The notes beneath the pieces were generated by a model. It was not told where the DNA came from. It searched no databases and saw only the letters and a list, made by a program, of their open reading frames with translations. From contig KB912201.1 of the NCBI GenBank assembly GCA_000383735.1, positions 1 through 62,967 of the forward strand: 62,967 nucleotides of DNA, in the 5' to 3' direction. The translations under genes and the position numbers were made by a program. Below are positions 1 to 8,556 of this stretch, one piece after another (the stretch's first letter is position 1; every line of letters begins with the position of its first letter). Origin of the DNA: Verrucomicrobia bacterium SCGC AAA164-M04. GTDB taxonomy: Bacteria > Verrucomicrobiota > Verrucomicrobiae > Verrucomicrobiales > Akkermansiaceae.

Positions 1-1
1 C

Positions 2-532
2 CGTCTCGGATACCTTCCCCGCGGCTTAAATCCGGGGCAAAACCCTTTTTACGTCGCCCTCCCTTACAACGACTGCCTGAACCATCGTATGCACAAACCG
101 GAAGCTGCACGCGTGATTCCTTGGTGGAATCGGATCAATCGCAAACCTGGAGAATCCGCCTGCAAAGGCCGTTGGGTTCAAATTTATTGCGCCAAAACCC
201 GAAGAGTCTGTTACGCGCAATGGGAAGATTGCGGCCCCTTCGTGACTGACGATTGGCAATATGTTTTCGGTAACAAACGCCCCAAAAACAGGAACAACCA
301 AGGTGCAGGAATCGACCTATCCCCCGCTGTCAGAGACTACCTTGGCATAGGGAATAAGGCCATCGTACACTGGCGCTTCATCGAATATACCAGAATTCCA
401 AGAACTGGCCCTTGGACGAGGTATGGGAAAAACAATCCCTTCGTCAATCCTGCGGTCGACGATTCTCTCAAAGAGAGAGATCGTTACATGAAATATCTCC
501 TGCAAAGATCGAAGAGGGCGCCCAATAATTAG
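2..532 (+). CDS. Secreted double-psi beta-barrel (RlpA-like) protein, 5' end cut
   Basis: The reading frame is open from the first bases of the window, so the N-terminus and any signal peptide lie outside it. An internal ATG at 89 is unlikely to be the real start, because the upstream in-frame residues (GYLPRG..NPFYVALPYND) look like part of the same fold. The visible part has a W-E-D-C-G-P-F motif followed by an A-G-I-D-L-S-P-A-V-R-D-Y-L-G stretch. This is the arrangement seen in RlpA-type double-psi beta-barrels, where the GPF and IDLS segments line the groove. Paired cysteines suggest an exported protein. Peptidoglycan binding or lytic activity is possible for the family but is not shown here. 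The stop codon is at 530-532. About 90 bases without a gene follow. Confidence 0.6.
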   Translation, partial: RLGYLPRGLNPGQNPFYVALPYNDCLNHRMHKPEAARVIPWWNRINRKPGESACKGRWVQIYCAKTRRVCYAQWEDCGPFVTDDWQYVFGNKRPKNRNNQGAGIDLSPAVRDYLGIGNKAIVHWRFIEYTRIPRTGPWTRYGKNNPFVNPAVDDSLKERDRYMKYLLQRSKRAPNN

Positions 533-655
533 CGCTAGAAAATCTCCTTCCTAAGCCTCACCAGAATCGCTCGACCAATACCTAGCCTGCCCCTGAGCTA
601 ACTAAACCACACGAACTCCCCTTTGACATTTCCAAATACAGGCCACTATAAACAC

Positions 656-1540
656 GTGAAAGTTCAAGTTTCCTCTATCCTTCTGGCCTCCACCCTTTTT
701 ACAAACGCCAGAATTGACCCTGAGCCAGAAAATCGCTCACCGATGACGGCAATGCCCGGACGTTTCGGAGTCCTTTTCGGAGGGGCTTCAGAGAAAAGCG
801 GAACCAGCAACTTCAACTGGGAGCAACTCACCCTTCAAGGTGGATTCGGTTTAAGAAAAGAGCTTAACGACGAGCTCAAACTCTTTTACGGAATAAACTA
901 CCGCTTTACTCGTATCGATGAAGGCGGTTTCTCCTCCGGAGCAGATTTATCTCATTTGCACGACCTCATCGTCCCCTTCTCGTTCATCTACAATTCCTCA
1001 AACTCTCCTTGGTCTTTCTTTGCCCAGATCTCCGGTCAGCTCGCAACCGATTTTAGTGCTATCACCAGCGATGATTTCGATTACTCGGCCCGCCTTGGCG
1101 CACAATACAAATTCTCCAACACCTTTTCGCTTAACTTCGGAGCCGCACGAGTGCGCAATTTTGGCGATGCCATGGTTCTTCCAGCTCTTGGTTGCACTTG
1201 GCAACCCGCCAAAGACTGGTCCTTTACCCTTCTCGGCCCCCGAATCACGCTTTCCCACCAAATCAGCGATCACCTTATCATTCGCGGTGGCGGATTCCCA
1301 ACCGGGGGACTCTGGAATATCGAGGATGATACTGGAAACTCAGTTGATTACGGATTTGCCAGCTACAATGCCGGGGTTGGCATCGATTTTAAATTAAGGC
1401 GCGGAATTTGGCTCACCGCTTGGGCTGGAGCAAACTTCGCTAACCAATTACGCGCCGAGAAAAACGGTGATACCCTTTTTGAAGAGGACCTTGATAAGGG
1501 CCTCTTCAGCTACCTAGGCATCAACCTTTACGAGTGGTAA
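656..1540 (+). CDS. Outer-membrane beta-barrel protein (DUF6268-like)
   Basis: This is a predicted outer-membrane protein. I chose GTG at 656 because it begins a compact signal peptide (KVQVSSILLASTLFTNA). An in-frame TTG at 623 would add 11 residues in front of that signal. The body alternates aromatic and polar residues in repeated beta strands, for example KLFYGINYRF, WSFFAQISGQL, FSLNFGAARV and GIWLTAWAGANFA. It ends in Tyr-Glu-Trp, close to the C-terminal aromatic residue typical of BAM substrates. The overall pattern resembles DUF6268 proteins. The ligand or transport role is unknown. The gene stands alone and is followed by a hairpin terminator. Confidence 0.55.
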   Translation: MKVQVSSILLASTLFTNARIDPEPENRSPMTAMPGRFGVLFGGASEKSGTSNFNWEQLTLQGGFGLRKELNDELKLFYGINYRFTRIDEGGFSSGADLSHLHDLIVPFSFIYNSSNSPWSFFAQISGQLATDFSAITSDDFDYSARLGAQYKFSNTFSLNFGAARVRNFGDAMVLPALGCTWQPAKDWSFTLLGPRITLSHQISDHLIIRGGGFPTGGLWNIEDDTGNSVDYGFASYNAGVGIDFKLRRGIWLTAWAGANFANQLRAEKNGDTLFEEDLDKGLFSYLGINLYEW

Positions 1541-1560
1541 GCACCTCCCTCTAAAATAAG

Positions 1561-1590
1561 AAAAGGACGGCTCCAAAGAACCGCCCTTTT
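1561..1590 (+). terminator. Intrinsic terminator after the outer-membrane protein gene
   Basis: Ten-base arms (AAAAGGACGG and CCGCCCTTTT) form a stem with one mismatch around a 10-base loop. The A-rich left arm and T-rich right arm make it a possible terminator on both strands. It lies 20 bases after the stop at 1540. Confidence 0.65.
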
Positions 1591-1752
1591 CACACACACA
1601 ATCGACAATGAGAGCAGAGCAACAAACAGAACCCTGCCTTATCTCAACTCTATATGCAGCTCGCATGCCAGTTCTTCTTTAATTATAAACCTGCTGGTAA
1701 TGAATTTCATTCCGGCTCACAACTCCACCAGTTCATGACGCTTTCCCTCAAA

Positions 1753-2664
1753 ATGAAGACCATTTTTATTGCTCTTACCCTAATCGTCCCGGCTTACGCT
1801 CAAGGCCCGGGGGTTTCCATTTTCGAACAATCTCGTAATGGGATACGCGCCGAAGAAACAAGAATTAGAAAACAAGCTGAGAAACTCTTCCAAGACGGAA
1901 AATTGCTTGGCCTTGAGGCTATTGGGGAACTCATCAAGTCTCCTGCCCCAATTAAGCTAGAGCTTCCTGTTGCCCACGATAATACACTCACGCCCACTCA
2001 GGTTGCCGAGCGCGCTAAGGCGAGCGGATACCGAGTTGGCTGGGCTTACCTTTGCAACAACTGCGACAATTGGCATATCAATCTCGCAGGAGGATATGCC
2101 CTTACCGACGATGGAGTTCTAGGCACCTGCTCTCACGTCATTAATATGGATAATAAAAAAATGCGTAAAGGAGGACTCATCGCGGTTGACCATTCCGGGA
2201 AGGTTTACCCGGTCACCTCGATTCTCGCAAATGACAAAAAAATCGATGGCGCCCTCATCAAGATCGACACCAAAACGACCCATCTTCCACTCAACGACCA
2301 GATTGCCCCTGGAGATTCTGCCTTTTGCCTGAGTCGCCCACTCAAACAGGGACAATACTTTTCTCAAGGCATGGTGAACCGTTTTTACTGGAACAATGAC
2401 AAGCGTGGAGACGATCCAAATTCTATTAAAGCTCTTGGTGCACTGAAACTCAATGTCAGCAGCCGCTGGGCCCCTGGATCCAGCGGTTCCGCCGTCCTAG
2501 ACGCTTTTGGTAATGCTATCGGCCACGTCGCTACGATCAGCACGATGGACAATGGAGGCTCCCGCAAGGATAACGAAAAAGGAAATATTCTCATCACTCT
2601 GCATTCCGCCACTCCAGCTCGCGCCATGATGGCTCTTGCCCGGCTTTCTGAAGACCAAGACTAA
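1753..2664 (+). CDS. Secreted trypsin-like serine protease
   Basis: The preferred start is the ATG at 1753, which begins a clean signal peptide (MKTIFIALTLIVPAYA, cut before QG). A start at 1654 would add 33 residues that do not resemble a signal. From this start the protein is 303 aa. After a charged helical segment (about residues 25-70) comes a trypsin/HtrA-like fold. The catalytic His is H128 (GTCSHVI), the Asp is D165 (KIDGALIKID), and the Ser is in GSSGS at 242-246, probably S244. A C-x-x-C pair at 101-104 is an unusual addition before the His. There is no PDZ domain. It probably cleaves peptides in the periplasm or outside the cell. The stop is 9 bases before pdxA, so the two may be co-transcribed. 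Confidence 0.72.
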   Translation: MKTIFIALTLIVPAYAQGPGVSIFEQSRNGIRAEETRIRKQAEKLFQDGKLLGLEAIGELIKSPAPIKLELPVAHDNTLTPTQVAERAKASGYRVGWAYLCNNCDNWHINLAGGYALTDDGVLGTCSHVINMDNKKMRKGGLIAVDHSGKVYPVTSILANDKKIDGALIKIDTKTTHLPLNDQIAPGDSAFCLSRPLKQGQYFSQGMVNRFYWNNDKRGDDPNSIKALGALKLNVSSRWAPGSSGSAVLDAFGNAIGHVATISTMDNGGSRKDNEKGNILITLHSATPARAMMALARLSEDQD

Positions 2665-2673
2665 AAGGCGCAC

Positions 2674-3600
2674 ATGCCAACCCCACTTGTCATCACCCAA
2701 GGCGATCCGGCTGGAATTGGTCCAGAATTGGTGCTTAAACTACTCGCTAACCCACCCTGCCCAAATCTCAGAGTCATCGGTTGTGGCAATCACCTGTCGC
2801 AAATCGCCTCCCAACTGCAGCTTCCCTTTGCAGACGATCATCTGATTGATCTACCCCTTCCCGAATCCATCAAAATCGGTGAAATCTCACCTGTAGCTGG
2901 AGAACATTCCTTCGCCTGCCTCGAGGCTGCCGTCGAAGGAGCTATGGACGGAGCTTTTAGCGGAGTCATCACCAACCCAATCCACAAGGAGGCATGGTAT
3001 CGCGCAGGGAAATTTTATCCTGGCCACACCGAATATCTCGTCGAAAAAACCTCTTCACCTGACCACGCTATGATGCTCACCTCAGATGAAATCACGTGTT
3101 CTCTTGTCACCACCCATGTCTCTCTTGCCAGCGTTCCGGAACTTCTTGAAGAAAAGCGGATGCTTGAAGTTATCACTCTCACTCATAAGGCAATAAGTAC
3201 GATTAAGGGACAGCCTGCGCGCCTCGCCATGCCAGGACTAAACCCCCATGCCGGAGAGGGAGGACTTTTTGGCAGCGAGGAAATTGAACTCATCATTCCT
3301 GTTCTTGAAAAAGCTCGTTCAAGGGGCATCAATATTATCGGCCCACTCTCGCCCGACACCGCCTTTCTTCCGGCCATCAGAAAAGACATTGACGCCTATA
3401 TTTGCCTCTATCACGACCAAGGCCTCATCCCACTCAAAACCCTTGCTTTTGACCTAGGCGTGAATGTCACCCTGGGCCTCCCAATCGTCCGTACTTCTGT
3501 CGATCACGGCACCGCTTTTGATATTGCTGGAAAAGGAATCGCCTCTGTCAGCTCGCTTATTGAAGCTACAAAGCTCGCCCAAAAACTTACCGCGTCATAA
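2674..3600 (+). CDS. pdxA: 4-hydroxythreonine-4-phosphate dehydrogenase PdxA
   Basis: PdxA oxidises 4-phospho-hydroxy-L-threonine with NAD(P) in the pyridoxal 5'-phosphate pathway and acts in the cytoplasm as a metal-dependent dimer. The sequence begins with the family N-terminus TQGDPAGIGPEL. It contains PGHTEYL, a THVSL segment with a metal-ligand His, the GLNPHAGEGG loop, and the YHDQGLIPLK motif with another metal His. It ends with the TSVDHGTAFDIAGKG signature. At 308 aa it is close to the usual PdxA length. The ATG at 2674 has a purine-rich stretch (AAAAGG) ahead of it. The 9-base gap to the protease gene suggests a shared transcript. Confidence 0.93.
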   Translation: MPTPLVITQGDPAGIGPELVLKLLANPPCPNLRVIGCGNHLSQIASQLQLPFADDHLIDLPLPESIKIGEISPVAGEHSFACLEAAVEGAMDGAFSGVITNPIHKEAWYRAGKFYPGHTEYLVEKTSSPDHAMMLTSDEITCSLVTTHVSLASVPELLEEKRMLEVITLTHKAISTIKGQPARLAMPGLNPHAGEGGLFGSEEIELIIPVLEKARSRGINIIGPLSPDTAFLPAIRKDIDAYICLYHDQGLIPLKTLAFDLGVNVTLGLPIVRTSVDHGTAFDIAGKGIASVSSLIEATKLAQKLTAS

Positions 3601-3644
3601 CGTCGTGACAATGTGACCCCGACTGCGTCATTTTGTGATAAATA

Positions 3645-3661
3645 GTTGTTTCGAGAACAAC
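3645..3661. promoter_or_regulatory. Inverted repeat upstream of the hsp20 pair
   Basis: GTTGTT and AACAAC form a perfect 6-bp inverted repeat around TCGAG, about 110 bases before the first hsp20 ATG. It could be an operator for heat-shock control or part of the pdxA 3' end. It does not match the CIRCE element. The rest of the 170-base spacer holds no gene. Confidence 0.3.
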
Positions 3662-3770
3662 GACTGAAAGAATTTTTCCCCGTAGTTAAGGGATTCGAAC
3701 TGATTTTAAAGGATTTGGTCTAAGTCCTGCCAGAAAAGGTAGATGTAACCAAACACTCAAGACCAAACTA

Positions 3771-4160
3771 ATGAATCTGACCCATTATAAACCAAATCGC
3801 TTCTTCGGAAATATCGATGATTTCCTCAATCAAACTCTCCGAAGTTTCAGCCCATCACCCATTACCCCCGCCCCCGGAGCTTACCGCTACGAGGAAAAGG
3901 ATTCCTATCGGCTTCGGCTAAATCTCCCTGGCTTTGCTCGTGAAGAAATCGCCATCTCTCTTGAAAATCGGATGCTGACCATCATCGCAAAAAGTGAGCG
4001 TGAAGATGCTTTTTTCTCCAGCTTCGAGCGCTCATACAACCTACCCAAAAATATCAACCCAAACGGTATCAACGCCAAACTTGAAAACGGCGTTCTCGAT
4101 CTCAGTTTTAAAAAACTCACCACACAAGAACCAAGCGTTCGTAAAATCAAAATTTGCTAA
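3771..4160 (+). CDS. Small heat shock protein, Hsp20 family (first copy)
   Basis: This is an ATP-independent holdase chaperone that binds unfolding proteins in the cytoplasm. The 129-aa protein has a short N-terminal arm with FGNIDDFLNQTLRSF. The alpha-crystallin domain runs from about residue 38 to 120, with the conserved LNLPGF, EIAISLENRMLTI and AKLENGVLDLSFKK segments; A-x-L-x-N-G-V-L is the family signature. The tail ends VRKIKIC, a minimal I-x-I style motif. A second, divergent hsp20 gene starts 25 bases downstream, so the two are almost certainly one operon. The two proteins differ clearly in sequence, suggesting mixed oligomers or different clients. Confidence 0.88.
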   Translation: MNLTHYKPNRFFGNIDDFLNQTLRSFSPSPITPAPGAYRYEEKDSYRLRLNLPGFAREEIAISLENRMLTIIAKSEREDAFFSSFERSYNLPKNINPNGINAKLENGVLDLSFKKLTTQEPSVRKIKIC

Positions 4161-4185
4161 TTTGAAAAATTAAAAGAATAAGATC

Positions 4186-4521
4186 ATGAATATACAAATC
4201 CCAACCGAACGACCAAATTTCAAAACTCGCGCCCACAAAGAGGGCTTCGACCTCGACATTTCCCTCCCCGGCGTCAAAAAAAAGGACCTTGAGGTGAATC
4301 TTGCTAGGCGGCTCCTTACGATCAACGGAAATCGCAGGGAGCTTGAAGGCAACTTTGAAAGACGTGAGCAGGAAGCTCTCCGCTTCGAGCTCAAAGTCGA
4401 AATCCATGAAGACGTCGATGACGAAAAGATCCAAGTCACCCATCGCGATGGCATCCTCACTCTCTCACTCCAAAGGCGACAAGAGCTCACTCCACGGAAA
4501 ATCGACATCTTAGCCAACTAA
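4186..4521 (+). CDS. Small heat shock protein, Hsp20 family (second copy)
   Basis: This second chaperone of the tandem pair has 111 aa. The N-terminal arm is short and the alpha-crystallin domain starts almost at once: DISLPGVKKKDLEVNL, RLLTINGNR, then HRDGILTLSLQRR in place of the usual L-x-N-G-V-L-x-L. The C-terminal tail PRKIDIL keeps an I-x-I motif (I-D-I). It is shorter and more charged than its neighbour. It follows the first copy by 25 bases and is closed by a hairpin terminator, which supports a two-gene heat-shock operon. Confidence 0.85.
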   Translation: MNIQIPTERPNFKTRAHKEGFDLDISLPGVKKKDLEVNLARRLLTINGNRRELEGNFERREQEALRFELKVEIHEDVDDEKIQVTHRDGILTLSLQRRQELTPRKIDILAN

Positions 4522-4549
4522 ATTCCTTAAGAGCATATTAAAGGTAATA

Positions 4550-4576
4550 GAGCCCCCGAAAGGAGGCTCCATCTTT
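4550..4576 (+). terminator. Intrinsic terminator of the hsp20 operon
   Basis: GAGCCCCC and GGAGGCTC form an 8-bp stem with one mismatch and a GAAA loop, followed by a short T-rich run. It lies 29 bases after the second hsp20 stop. Confidence 0.6.
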
Positions 4577-4672
4577 CATCTCGCAGCTAGAGATTCCTGC
4601 TGTCCCCCTATTTGCAGGCCAATTTTTGATTCTGCATTTGTCCATTCGCTCATTCCCAGCCACTTTCTCTGC

Positions 4673-5446
4673 ATGAAACTCACCTCATGGAACGTCAACG
4701 GGATACGTGCCATTCTTAAAAAGAACTTTACCGACTTCGTCCTTGAGCACGCTCCAGACATCCTTTGCCTGCAGGAAACCAAAGCCCGTTCCGAACAAGT
4801 CGAACTCCCACTGGATTTAGCTGGCTACAAAACCTACTGGAACTCCGCTGAAAAACCCGGCTACTCTGGCACCGCTATCTTTACCAAAACCGAACCACTC
4901 TCAGTTCGCCTCGGTATCGGCTCGGAAAAAAGCGCCGAGGGCGACAAGGAAGGTCGCGTCATCACCCTAGAATATTCCAGCTTCTTCCTCGTCACCGTTT
5001 ACACTCCAAACGCAAAGAACGAACTTGCTCGCCTCCCTTACCGGATGGAGTGGGATATCGCCTTCCGCGAATACCTTCAGGGTCTCGAAGCCGAAGGAAA
5101 ACCCGTCATAGCCTGCGGAGATCTAAACGTTGCGCACCAAGAAATCGATCTTGCCCGCCCCAAAACTAATCGTAAAAGCGCTGGATTTTCCGACGAAGAA
5201 CGGGCCGGTTTCACAGAACTGGTCAATGCTGGGTTCATTGACAGCTTCCGCTACTTCCACCCAGATCAAACCGACACCTACTCTTGGTGGAGCTACCGTG
5301 GAGGTGCGCGTGCCAACAACGTCGGGTGGCGTATCGACTACTGGATCACATCTCAATCCCTCGCCCCTAAACTCAAATCCGCCTCAATCAACGATGACGT
5401 TCTCGGCTCAGACCACTGCCCCGTAACTCTTAGCATAGAGATCTAA
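4673..5446 (+). CDS. xth: Exodeoxyribonuclease III / AP endonuclease
   Basis: This enzyme repairs DNA by cutting at abasic sites and by 3'-5' exonuclease action. The 257-aa length fits the ExoIII/ExoA family. Visible motifs are SWNVNGIRA at the N-terminus, LCLQETKA with the metal-binding Glu, SGTAIFTK, the GDLNVAH motif with catalytic Asp and Asn, the DTYSWWSYR..ARANNVGWRIDYW block, and the C-terminal GSDHCPV motif with the catalytic Asp-His pair. All key residues are present. The ATG at 4673 directly precedes the first beta strand. The gene appears monocistronic, convergent with tlyA. Confidence 0.93.
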   Translation: MKLTSWNVNGIRAILKKNFTDFVLEHAPDILCLQETKARSEQVELPLDLAGYKTYWNSAEKPGYSGTAIFTKTEPLSVRLGIGSEKSAEGDKEGRVITLEYSSFFLVTVYTPNAKNELARLPYRMEWDIAFREYLQGLEAEGKPVIACGDLNVAHQEIDLARPKTNRKSAGFSDEERAGFTELVNAGFIDSFRYFHPDQTDTYSWWSYRGGARANNVGWRIDYWITSQSLAPKLKSASINDDVLGSDHCPVTLSIEI

Positions 5447-5556
5447 TCTGCTCTCCGTAACCACAACGCTAAATCAGACGCTAACCATATCCGCCACTCC
5501 ATGTATCCTAGTGAAAAAGCTCAGCTCTACCTTCCCAAGGAATACAAACCACACCA

Positions 5557-5571
5557 AAAAGCGGAGCTTTT
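5557..5571. terminator. Small hairpin between convergent xth and tlyA
   Basis: AAAAGC and GCTTTT pair perfectly around a 3-base loop in the gap between two converging genes. A nearby AAAAGCTC and GAGCTTTT pair overlaps it. It could terminate transcription in both directions, but the T-runs are short. Confidence 0.4.
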
Positions 5572-5573
5572 CC

Positions 5574-6302
5574 CTACCTCATTTTCGCTAGAAACTCGAC
5601 GTTACCATCCGTCCCAGTGATCGACGAAGTGATAACCCCGCACCATTCTCGGCCTAGCTCTTCGGTAATGAAAGTTCGGATCTTATCAACAGATTTTTGA
5701 TGGAGTTCCGGCTCTCTTACGATCCCACCTTTCCCCACTTCTTCTCTTGAAAGTTCAAACTGAGGTTTGATGAGAGGGATAATAAAACCACCTTCTTCAA
5801 GAATGGAAAAGGCGGCGGGCAACACCTTTGTGAGGGAAATGAACGACAAATCCATCACGACTAAATTCACCTTCTCCCCAATGTCTTCGACCTTGAGATT
5901 ACGGGCGTTGAAACGCTCCTTTGAAAAAACACGTTCATCACTTCGCAACTTCCATACCAATTGGTTCGTCCCCACATCAATCGCATGAACACGCGCTGCA
6001 CCTTTTTGGAGCAGGCAATCGGTAAAACCTCCCGTAGAGGCCCCTAGATCGGCACAGACCCAACCCGTAGGATCAATCCCAAATTCGCACAAGGCTCCTT
6101 CGATTTTGAAGCCCCCGCGACCGACATACCTTGGTTTTTCCTTAACCGACAAATCCGCATCTTCAGCGAGCTTTGTACTTGGTTTAGCGACACGCTCGGT
6201 TCCAGTCATGACTTCGCCGGCCATAATCAACCGTTTCGCCTGCTCACGGGAATCACACAGTCCCCGCGATACCAAAAGCGCATCTACCCTTTGCTTAGCC
6301 AT
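5574..6302 (-). CDS. tlyA: TlyA family 2'-O-methyltransferase (S4 domain)
   Basis: TlyA proteins methylate riboses in rRNA; older annotations call them hemolysin A. The 242-aa protein starts with an S4 RNA-binding domain (RVDALLVSRGL, REQAKRLIMAGEV). It continues into a FtsJ-like methyltransferase fold with the SAM-binding CADLGASTGGFTDCLLQ motif, VHAIDVGTNQL and the VVMDLSFISLTKVLPA segment. The IKPQFELSREEVGKGGIV block is characteristic of the family. Its ATG shares one base with the TGA of the upstream gene, so translation is likely coupled. Confidence 0.92.
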   Translation of the reverse strand: MAKQRVDALLVSRGLCDSREQAKRLIMAGEVMTGTERVAKPSTKLAEDADLSVKEKPRYVGRGGFKIEGALCEFGIDPTGWVCADLGASTGGFTDCLLQKGAARVHAIDVGTNQLVWKLRSDERVFSKERFNARNLKVEDIGEKVNLVVMDLSFISLTKVLPAAFSILEEGGFIIPLIKPQFELSREEVGKGGIVREPELHQKSVDKIRTFITEELGREWCGVITSSITGTDGNVEFLAKMR

Positions 6303-7414
6303 CAGTTTTCTACTTCGGCTTCATTGAGAGCATTAATAAATTCCCGCAGAAGCCCAAAATCGCGACGGCGATGGCGCAGGATGATTCTTGGCAAGTCGAC
6401 CAACTCAGGTTCGCTCTGTTCCTCCTTTAAGGCAGATCCCTGCTCGATCTTGCCTGACTTAACTATTAGCGAAAACCGTTGATTCAGATCTTCCAACGCG
6501 GCCTCCGATAGCGCGGTTTGCAAACGCACGACCAGACGGTCACCGACATATCGATAGGAATGAAAATTGTTATAGAATCCAGTAATCTCACGAATTGCTT
6601 CCTCAACATCATCCGTGACTTTAAAAAGTGAGAAATCAGATTCAGAAATTAAACCCAATCTCAAAAGGTGCTCTTCCACAAATTGCTTCCATGCCTTCCA
6701 ATAAGTCCCGCCAGGAGCATCAAGACAAACAATGGGGTAAAGCTTCGCCTTACCAGTTTGAATCAAGGTTAAGGCTTCTAGGACCTCATCCTGAGTTCCG
6801 AGTCCGCCCGGCATCCCAACTCCAGCATCTGCTTCCTTCACGAAGGCCAACTTTCGGGTAAAAAAGTAATTATAGTCGATAAGCTTTGGATCTCCATAAA
6901 TGAACTCGTTTGCAGAAGCTTCAAAAGGAAGCGAGATATTGAGCCCAAAGCTATGCTCGGCAGTCGCCCCTTCATTACCGGCCGCCATAATTCCCGGCCC
7001 CGCGCCAGTAATTGTCATAAAACCTTCCTCAACCATCCGACGAGAAAACTCAACCGCGGTTTGATATTCCCTCTCCTCTGGCTTTGTACGGGCCGAGCCA
7101 AAGAGTGCAACCTTACGATTCCCCCGGAAAGGGCCGAAGATTTCACTCGATTTCTTCATTTCCTTAAGAGCGCGGTTCGCCAATTTAAAGTCAGCCTGAT
7201 TAGAAGTGCCTCGAGCCATTCCTACGGCCGTCGAAATCATCTCGGCCAGCAAGCAAAAGTCATCTACTCCCTCCACTGATTTGGCAAGATCCAGAATCCG
7301 TGAATCGAGTTCTTTACTCCCAGTGGAATCAATAAAATTACAAGCTTGGTCGGGAACCATCCCGGCAGTGAGGTCGCGATACAGCGGCGGCTGCCTGCTA
7401 CGCTTTTTGGACAT
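6302..7414 (-). CDS. LOG-family (TIGR00730) nucleotide phosphoribohydrolase, long form
   Basis: LOG proteins release the base from nucleoside 5'-monophosphates; in plants and some bacteria they activate cytokinins. The Rossmann-like core carries FGSARTKP, the GAGPGIMAAGNEGA loop and the diagnostic PGGLGTQDEVLEALTLIQTGK motif. With 370 aa it is much longer than the typical LOG protein of about 190 aa. It has roughly 100 extra N-terminal and 80 extra C-terminal residues, as in the larger PpnN-like branch. Most likely it acts in purine nucleotide turnover. It overlaps tlyA by one base (TGATG) and diverges from the DAHP synthase gene across an 80-base spacer. Confidence 0.82.
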   Translation of the reverse strand: MSKKRSRQPPLYRDLTAGMVPDQACNFIDSTGSKELDSRILDLAKSVEGVDDFCLLAEMISTAVGMARGTSNQADFKLANRALKEMKKSSEIFGPFRGNRKVALFGSARTKPEEREYQTAVEFSRRMVEEGFMTITGAGPGIMAAGNEGATAEHSFGLNISLPFEASANEFIYGDPKLIDYNYFFTRKLAFVKEADAGVGMPGGLGTQDEVLEALTLIQTGKAKLYPIVCLDAPGGTYWKAWKQFVEEHLLRLGLISESDFSLFKVTDDVEEAIREITGFYNNFHSYRYVGDRLVVRLQTALSEAALEDLNQRFSLIVKSGKIEQGSALKEEQSEPELVDLPRIILRHRRRDFGLLREFINALNEAEVEN

Positions 7415-7494
7415 AATGATTAATCTGGACCGAATCGCTCAATCTGACAAACCTCCACTCTTGAATTTTTCAAAAAACCTTAAACACTCCGCCC

Positions 7495-8556
7495 GTGGCT
7501 ACCACTAACACAGACGACCTCCGCATTGACCGTATCGACCCGCTTATCTCGCCGGCTGTTCTTTCCTACCAACTTCCACTCAGCGAATCAGCAGCCCAGC
7601 TTGTTGCTTCCGCCCGCAAAGGAGCTGAGGCAATCCTGAAGGGTGAGGACGACCGACTACTCGTCGTAGTGGGCCCCTGTTCGATTCACGACCCTTCGGC
7701 AGCCATTGAATACGCCATGCGTCTAAAGGAAGCTGCTGCTCTCTATCAAAAAGACCTTCATATCATCATGCGTGTCTATTTTGAAAAACCCCGAACGACC
7801 GTCGGCTGGAAAGGACTCATCAATGATCCTAACTTAAACGATTCATTCGACATAAACCGGGGTTTACGCACGGCCCGTGAACTACTCCTTCAACTCGCCG
7901 AAATGGGAGTTCCTGCTGGCACCGAGTTTCTTGATGCGATCTCTCCCCAGTATGTCGCCGACCTAATTGCCTGGGGAGCTATCGGAGCGCGCACTACCGA
8001 ATCTCAAGTCCACCGTGAGCTCGCCTCCGGCCTTTCAATGCCGGTTGGTTTTAAAAACGGGACTGGCGGCTCAATCCAAATCGCACTTGACGCCATCGGA
8101 GCTTCCTCGAAGCCTCACCACTTTCTCTCTGTCACCAAGCAAGGCGTCTCAGCAATCGTCACCACCACCGGAAACGATGCTTGCCACCTCATCCTCCGCG
8201 GAGGCAAGAGCGGCCAAAATTACACCCGCGATGAAATCGACCCAGTTAGCTCCAAACTCCGCGAGATCGATCTACCCGAGCAACTGATGGTCGATTGTTC
8301 CCATGGCAATTCAAACAAAGACTACCGAAACCAACCTCGAGTGGCCGCAGATCTTTGCGAACAAATGGCAAACGGAGCCAAAGACATTGCTGCCGTTATG
8401 ATCGAATCCAACATCGTAGAAGGAAACCAGAAAATCTCCGACGATATGGTCTATGGACAATCGGTCACCGATGCCTGTATTAACTGGCAAACCACCGAGG
8501 AGGTTCTCGAAGCTTTCGCTAAAGCGGTCCAAGCTCGCCGTTCGAAGAATGACTAA
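7495..8556 (+). CDS. aroF: 3-deoxy-7-phosphoheptulonate synthase (class I DAHP synthase)
   Basis: The enzyme condenses phosphoenolpyruvate and erythrose 4-phosphate in the first step of the shikimate pathway. The 353-aa sequence aligns by eye with the AroF/G/H type. It has DDRLLVVVGPCSIHD, the MRVYFEKPRTTVGWKGLINDP block, GTEFLDAISPQY, the GARTTESQVHRELASGLSMPVGFKNGT segment, and LMVDCSHGNSNKDY with metal ligands. Translation starts at GTG 7495; no in-frame ATG lies near. The aroF symbol is one of three possible isozyme names and feedback type cannot be told. The next gene starts inside its 3' end. Confidence 0.92.
   Translation: MATTNTDDLRIDRIDPLISPAVLSYQLPLSESAAQLVASARKGAEAILKGEDDRLLVVVGPCSIHDPSAAIEYAMRLKEAAALYQKDLHIIMRVYFEKPRTTVGWKGLINDPNLNDSFDINRGLRTARELLLQLAEMGVPAGTEFLDAISPQYVADLIAWGAIGARTTESQVHRELASGLSMPVGFKNGTGGSIQIALDAIGASSKPHHFLSVTKQGVSAIVTTTGNDACHLILRGGKSGQNYTRDEIDPVSSKLREIDLPEQLMVDCSHGNSNKDYRNQPRVAADLCEQMANGAKDIAAVMIESNIVEGNQKISDDMVYGQSVTDACINWQTTEEVLEAFAKAVQARRSKND

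Noticed and set aside
3685..3700. GGATTCGAAC string resembling a tRNA T-loop
   Set aside because: No acceptor or anticodon stem can be formed around it.
3601..3770. CIRCE or sigma-32 type heat-shock promoter before hsp20
   Set aside because: The inverted repeat differs from CIRCE, and the CTGAAA/CCCCGT spacing is too short for sigma-32.
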